Shown here piece after piece: positions 38,248 to 40,921 of a stretch of 40,921 nt of DNA (positions are counted from its first letter, which is position 1; the number at the start of each line of letters is the position of its first letter). The stretch spans positions 1 through 40,921 of the IMG/VR virus record IMGVR_UViG_3300047331_000043. One strand, given 5' to 3'. This DNA is from a virus. The notes beneath the pieces were generated by a model. It did not search any database. It was not told the DNA's origin and was given only the letters and a program-made list of their open reading frames with translations. A program made the position numbers and the translations under genes.

Positions 38248-39596
38248 GTCGCCCGGCAATGCGCGCTCTCGTCTATTCGGCCGCCGCGCTGTTCTGGGCG
38301 GCGGGCGCATCCGCGCAAGGTCTGAAGCACGCCGGCAGCTCGCGCCAAATTCCGGCGATGCCGCCCACCCGGATCATCAACGCGGGGGACTCCTACGAGG
38401 CGAACGGCAGCTCCTATAAACTGGCGTCTTGGATAGCCGCCCTCAGCAAGCAGACGATCACCTTCAACCCGGCAAGCGACTATGCCGTTTCCGGCACTGG
38501 ATGCACTTACCCGTCCACGACCGGACAAAGCATCAGCCAGCTGCCGCGAATTCTCGCCGACCTTGCGGCGAACGGCCCGGCGTTCGTGCTGCTGAGCGAT
38601 GACGACAACAACTACAACCAGGCAACCCCGGCAGCGACCGTGAGCTGTGTCACGTCGATGCTCTCGCAGATCGTGTCCGCGGGGGGCACGCCGGTGCTTG
38701 TCATGAAGTTGGTCCGGTGTGCATCTGGATACAGCGCCGGCTTGGAGGGATTTCTCAATCAGGTCTATCAAGGCTACCGGCAGTATATCGCGACTCATCC
38801 CGGCATTTATCTCTACGACCCGAACCCTTTCAATACGGTCGCCACAACCGGATACGGTAACGTTTTGAATATGCAGGCCGACTGCATTCATCCGAACGTG
38901 ATCGCCGTCGAGCTTATCGCGTCCGGCATCCTGGCAATGCTGACACCGCAATTGAACGGTGCATTCCAGATCCCGCGCATTCTGGACGCTTACAACGCCT
39001 CAACGTCGCCCGACGGAAACTATATCGGCGCGACCGGATTTATGCTGTCAGGTGGCGGCTCGATTGCGTCGCCCGTCACCGGGACGGTCGCGAGCGGGTT
39101 CTCGTGGTCCTACAGTCCTACGCCGACAATATCGGCCGGAACCATGGTTGCGTCGCTCGTGCCCCGCACGGACGGCGGTCAAGGACAACTGCAGCAGTTT
39201 GCCGTGAATGGTCTCACCGGCGGGACCGCAGGCGATACGATCCAGGCCCAGCAAGCCTATAACATCACCGGCGCGTCGGTCGGAACCAGCTTCGAGTTTA
39301 CCTACGTGCTCAATCTCACCTCCGTCACCTCCGGGTTTGTTGGGTGGCAGGGCAACCTCAAGATTACTGACGGCACGAACTCGGTCTACTGCAACACATT
39401 CGGGACGCTCTCCCCTTGGCCGCAGACCGCATTAGCGATACGCGACCGCGTCCTCTGCACCGTGCCTGCCGGATACAACCTGGGAAGCCTGAGCGTCATT
39501 CCTTTTCTGTCGATCACCCTAAACCCCACTTCCGGCGCGACCTTCACGGTGCAGATCGGGGAATGGTCACTGAGACTTTGGAATGGCGCGAGCTGA
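38244..39596 (+). CDS. Secreted SGNH-type hydrolase with C-terminal beta domain
   Basis: This 450-residue protein starts at ATG (38244), overlapping the previous stop as ATGA. A signal peptide precedes ASA-Q near residue 24. SGNH/GDSL blocks: NAGDSYEANG (Ser50), LLSDDDNNYN (Asn122/Asn123 as block III), and QADCIHPN with Asp213 and His216, a proper D-x-x-H. The domain ends near residue 230. From about 240 to 450 there is a beta-rich region with YIGATGFMLSGGGSIASP, probably carbohydrate-binding. Likely it removes acyl groups from cell-surface glycans. An enzyme exported through Sec in a CI-controlled operon could alter the host surface. Confidence 0.75.
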   Translation: MSRPAMRALVYSAAALFWAAGASAQGLKHAGSSRQIPAMPPTRIINAGDSYEANGSSYKLASWIAALSKQTITFNPASDYAVSGTGCTYPSTTGQSISQLPRILADLAANGPAFVLLSDDDNNYNQATPAATVSCVTSMLSQIVSAGGTPVLVMKLVRCASGYSAGLEGFLNQVYQGYRQYIATHPGIYLYDPNPFNTVATTGYGNVLNMQADCIHPNVIAVELIASGILAMLTPQLNGAFQIPRILDAYNASTSPDGNYIGATGFMLSGGGSIASPVTGTVASGFSWSYSPTPTISAGTMVASLVPRTDGGQGQLQQFAVNGLTGGTAGDTIQAQQAYNITGASVGTSFEFTYVLNLTSVTSGFVGWQGNLKITDGTNSVYCNTFGTLSPWPQTALAIRDRVLCTVPAGYNLGSLSVIPFLSITLNPTSGATFTVQIGEWSLRLWNGAS

Positions 39597-39682
39597 CGCC
39601 CGGCCAGTCGGCTCCGCCGCCCGCGGCCACCCGGCGCCCGGCGCCGGGGGGCGGCAGCCGAGCGTCCGCGGTGCAAGCAGCG

Positions 39683-39698
39683 TCACCGCCCGCGGTGA
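39683..39698. other. Small hairpin upstream of the excisionase gene
   Basis: TCACCGC and GCGGTGA form a 7-bp inverted repeat with 2 central bases, in the 138-base gap after the SGNH gene. It could be a terminator stem or an Xis/Int binding feature; no T run follows. Confidence 0.3.
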
Positions 39699-39734
39699 GA
39701 GCACCGACGTGATCACCGCGCACCCGTAACCAGG

Positions 39735-40028
39735 ATGATCGAGGTCATGGAACCAGCCAATTTCCGCGTGGCCGATCTGGCCGCCAGGTGGCGATGCTCG
39801 GCCGGGCATGTCCGTGGACTCATCCGATCCGGCGCCCTACCGTCCCTCCGGCTCGGCAAGCTCATCCGCGTGCCAGCCGCCTCCGTGCACGCATTCGAGG
39901 CAAGATGTCAGACCCAGCCCGACCCCGCCTCGTCCGAGTCGCCGGGCGCACAACCTGGTACATCTATCACCAGCGCCGTCGCCTCTCTACGGGCTGCGAA
40001 GATCGCGCGGGCGCGGAACTCGTCCTAG
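39735..40028 (+). CDS. Excisionase-like HTH protein
   Basis: This protein has 97 residues from ATG at 39735 (an ATG at 39747 is an alternative). FRVADLAARWRCSAGHVRGL (about residues 10-29), LIRSGALPSLRLGKLIRVPA and SVHAFEARC form an AlpA/Xis-type winged HTH (helix-turn-helix 17 pattern: sv-elA---g-s---Vy-lI--G-L-a-r-G---RI). The last 40 residues are Ser/Ala/Pro-rich and overlap the start of the integrase gene in another frame. Directly in front of int it is probably the recombination directionality factor. Confidence 0.75.
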   Translation: MIEVMEPANFRVADLAARWRCSAGHVRGLIRSGALPSLRLGKLIRVPAASVHAFEARCQTQPDPASSESPGAQPGTSITSAVASLRAAKIARARNSS

Positions 40029-40921
40029 CCCGCTATCGCGCCGAGCTCGACAGGCCGCAGCTCGCAGTCATCTCCATCACCTCTATCCTTGACCGCTATC
40101 TCGCCAATCGACAGAGCGAACGCCGTCCCGGCGCGGAGCGGCTGCGCTGGGCGCACAAGCCGCTGCACTCGTTCTTCGGGGAAAAGCCGCCGGAGCTCAT
40201 CTCGGCTGCCGATGTCCGGGTCTACATCCGGCGCCGCGAGGCGGACGGTGTCAAAAGCGGCACGGTGCGTACGGAGCTACAGGCACTGCAGGGCGCGCTG
40301 CGATGGGCGCACGGCGAAAAGCTGATCGGGCCGCCGCCCCCGCTGCCGCTGCCGCCGAAACCCCCGCCGCGGGAGCGTTGGCTGACGCGCGAGGAAGCGG
40401 CCCGGCTGGTCGATGCATGCGCGCGGCCGCACATCAAGCTGTTCGTCCAGCTGGCCCTGCAGACCGCCGGACGCGCCTCGGCCCTGCTCGGGCTGACCTG
40501 GGATCGGGTCGATTTGGAGCAGGGGCGGATCAACCTGCGGGATCCGACCGTCGCACGCAGCAAGAAAGGCCGCGCGGTCATTCCGATCACCGACGCGCTG
40601 CGTCCGGCGCTGGTCGAGGCCTATGAGGGCCGCACGACGGAATGGGTGGTGGAATGGGCCGGCGGGCGGGTCGGTTCGGTCAAGCGCGCCTTCCGCGAGG
40701 CATGCGCGCGTGCGGACCTGACAGGCGTCACGCCGCACACGCTGCGGCATACCGCGGCGACCTGGATGGCCCAGGCCGGCGTGCCAATGTCACAGATCGC
40801 CGGCTACCTGGGTCATTCCAGCACGCAGATGGTCGAACAGGTCTATATCCACCACTCGCCGGACCACATGCGCGAGGCGGCCGCGGCGCTTTCGGGAAAC
40901 AGTGACCGGTTGGCCGGGTGA
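39905..40921 (+). CDS. int: Tyrosine integrase
   Basis: This 338-residue protein starts at ATG (39905) with GAGG 5 bases upstream; a longer in-frame extension is Arg/Pro-rich and lies in the excisionase reading region. Catalytic residues: Arg190 (TAGRASALLGL), Lys220/221, His278 and Arg281 (HTLRHTAATW), His304 (GYLGHSS) and Tyr314 (VYIHHSP). The N-terminal part (residues 1-52) is arm-binding-like and 55-140 the core-binding domain. It inserts the phage at its attachment site. The stop is the last codon of the window and the gene reads outward, so the attachment site is probably beyond the right edge. Confidence 0.92.
   Translation: MSDPARPRLVRVAGRTTWYIYHQRRRLSTGCEDRAGAELVLARYRAELDRPQLAVISITSILDRYLANRQSERRPGAERLRWAHKPLHSFFGEKPPELISAADVRVYIRRREADGVKSGTVRTELQALQGALRWAHGEKLIGPPPPLPLPPKPPPRERWLTREEAARLVDACARPHIKLFVQLALQTAGRASALLGLTWDRVDLEQGRINLRDPTVARSKKGRAVIPITDALRPALVEAYEGRTTEWVVEWAGGRVGSVKRAFREACARADLTGVTPHTLRHTAATWMAQAGVPMSQIAGYLGHSSTQMVEQVYIHHSPDHMREAAAALSGNSDRLAG

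Noticed and set aside
1-40921. T7-like lytic phage with its own RNA polymerase
   Set aside because: Gene order of the tail and core recalls T7, but no single-subunit RNA polymerase or DNA polymerase is encoded, and integrase, excisionase and a CI-like switch show a temperate phage.
39597-40921. Attachment site within the window
   Set aside because: The integrase reads off the right edge and no tRNA-like or long direct repeat was seen at both ends. Flanking sequence is needed to find attL and attR.

Overview
The window is most of a temperate podovirus (prophage) genome in a GC-rich bacterium. Short virion genes overlap by 1-4 bases, the packaging, head, tail and lysis order is that of short-tailed phages, and a tyrosine integrase closes the right end. 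The head genes resemble the Bordetella phage BPP-1 group (Bbp16-type cement protein, Bbp19-type protein). The tail and core genes follow the T7 order (gp11, gp12, gp13, gp14, then large ejected proteins). The strong GC bias, the DUF6362-like and DUF1640-like proteins and several small hypothetical families suggest an alphaproteobacterial host; this is an inference. No RNA polymerase, DNA polymerase or reverse transcriptase gene is present.

Layout. (1) Positions 1-27073, all on the minus strand and read right to left, form the late operon: three small genes, a serine recombinase, three more small genes, TerS, TerL, a small metallopeptidase-like protein, two small proteins, portal, a Bbp19-like protein, scaffold, major capsid, cement protein, a small protein, tail tubular protein A, tail fibre, tail tubular protein B, gp13-like and gp14-like core proteins, three very large ejected proteins, then a lysis cassette (TM/coiled-coil protein, GH108 endolysin, holin-like protein). 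Almost all junctions overlap. The few long gaps (16439-16576, 17388-17495, 18543-18626, 19386-19537, 21772-22009) all carry hairpins, several from one recognisable repeat family. (2) Positions 27153-31786 are an accessory region with genes on both strands: small phage hypotheticals, a zinc ribbon, HTH proteins, related coiled-coil/tail-anchored membrane proteins, a DUF6362-like protein and an Uma2-family nuclease-like protein. (3) Positions 31783-35636 (minus) hold a Cro-like HTH gene, a lipoprotein, a papain-fold-like protein, a replication-initiator-like protein and a partner gene. (4) Positions 35723-36423 (plus) hold a CI-like repressor overlapping a membrane protein gene, bracketed by two clusters of one 18-bp operator. 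(5) Positions 36545-40921 (plus) are a rightward operon of small proteins, a Myb/HTH-like protein, two secreted proteins (one an SGNH hydrolase), then excisionase and integrase.

How it works together. The CI-like protein probably binds both operator clusters and silences the leftward Cro/lipoprotein/peptidase-like genes and the rightward operon leading towards xis/int. On induction the left operon supplies replication functions and the late operon builds the virion. Three large proteins (an SLT transglycosylase fused to an SGNH hydrolase domain, a protein with a PBECR-like nuclease domain, and a gp16-like protein) are probably ejected to open the envelope and deliver DNA.

No gene-free stretch exceeds 300 bases. 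The longest are 33651-33900 (a terminator-like hairpin), 21772-22009 (hairpins and a leader), 28455-28688 (one small inverted repeat) and 30970-31189 (a 14-bp direct repeat). In 29593-29758 I see nothing. No tRNA, rRNA, CRISPR array, insertion sequence or attachment site was recognised.
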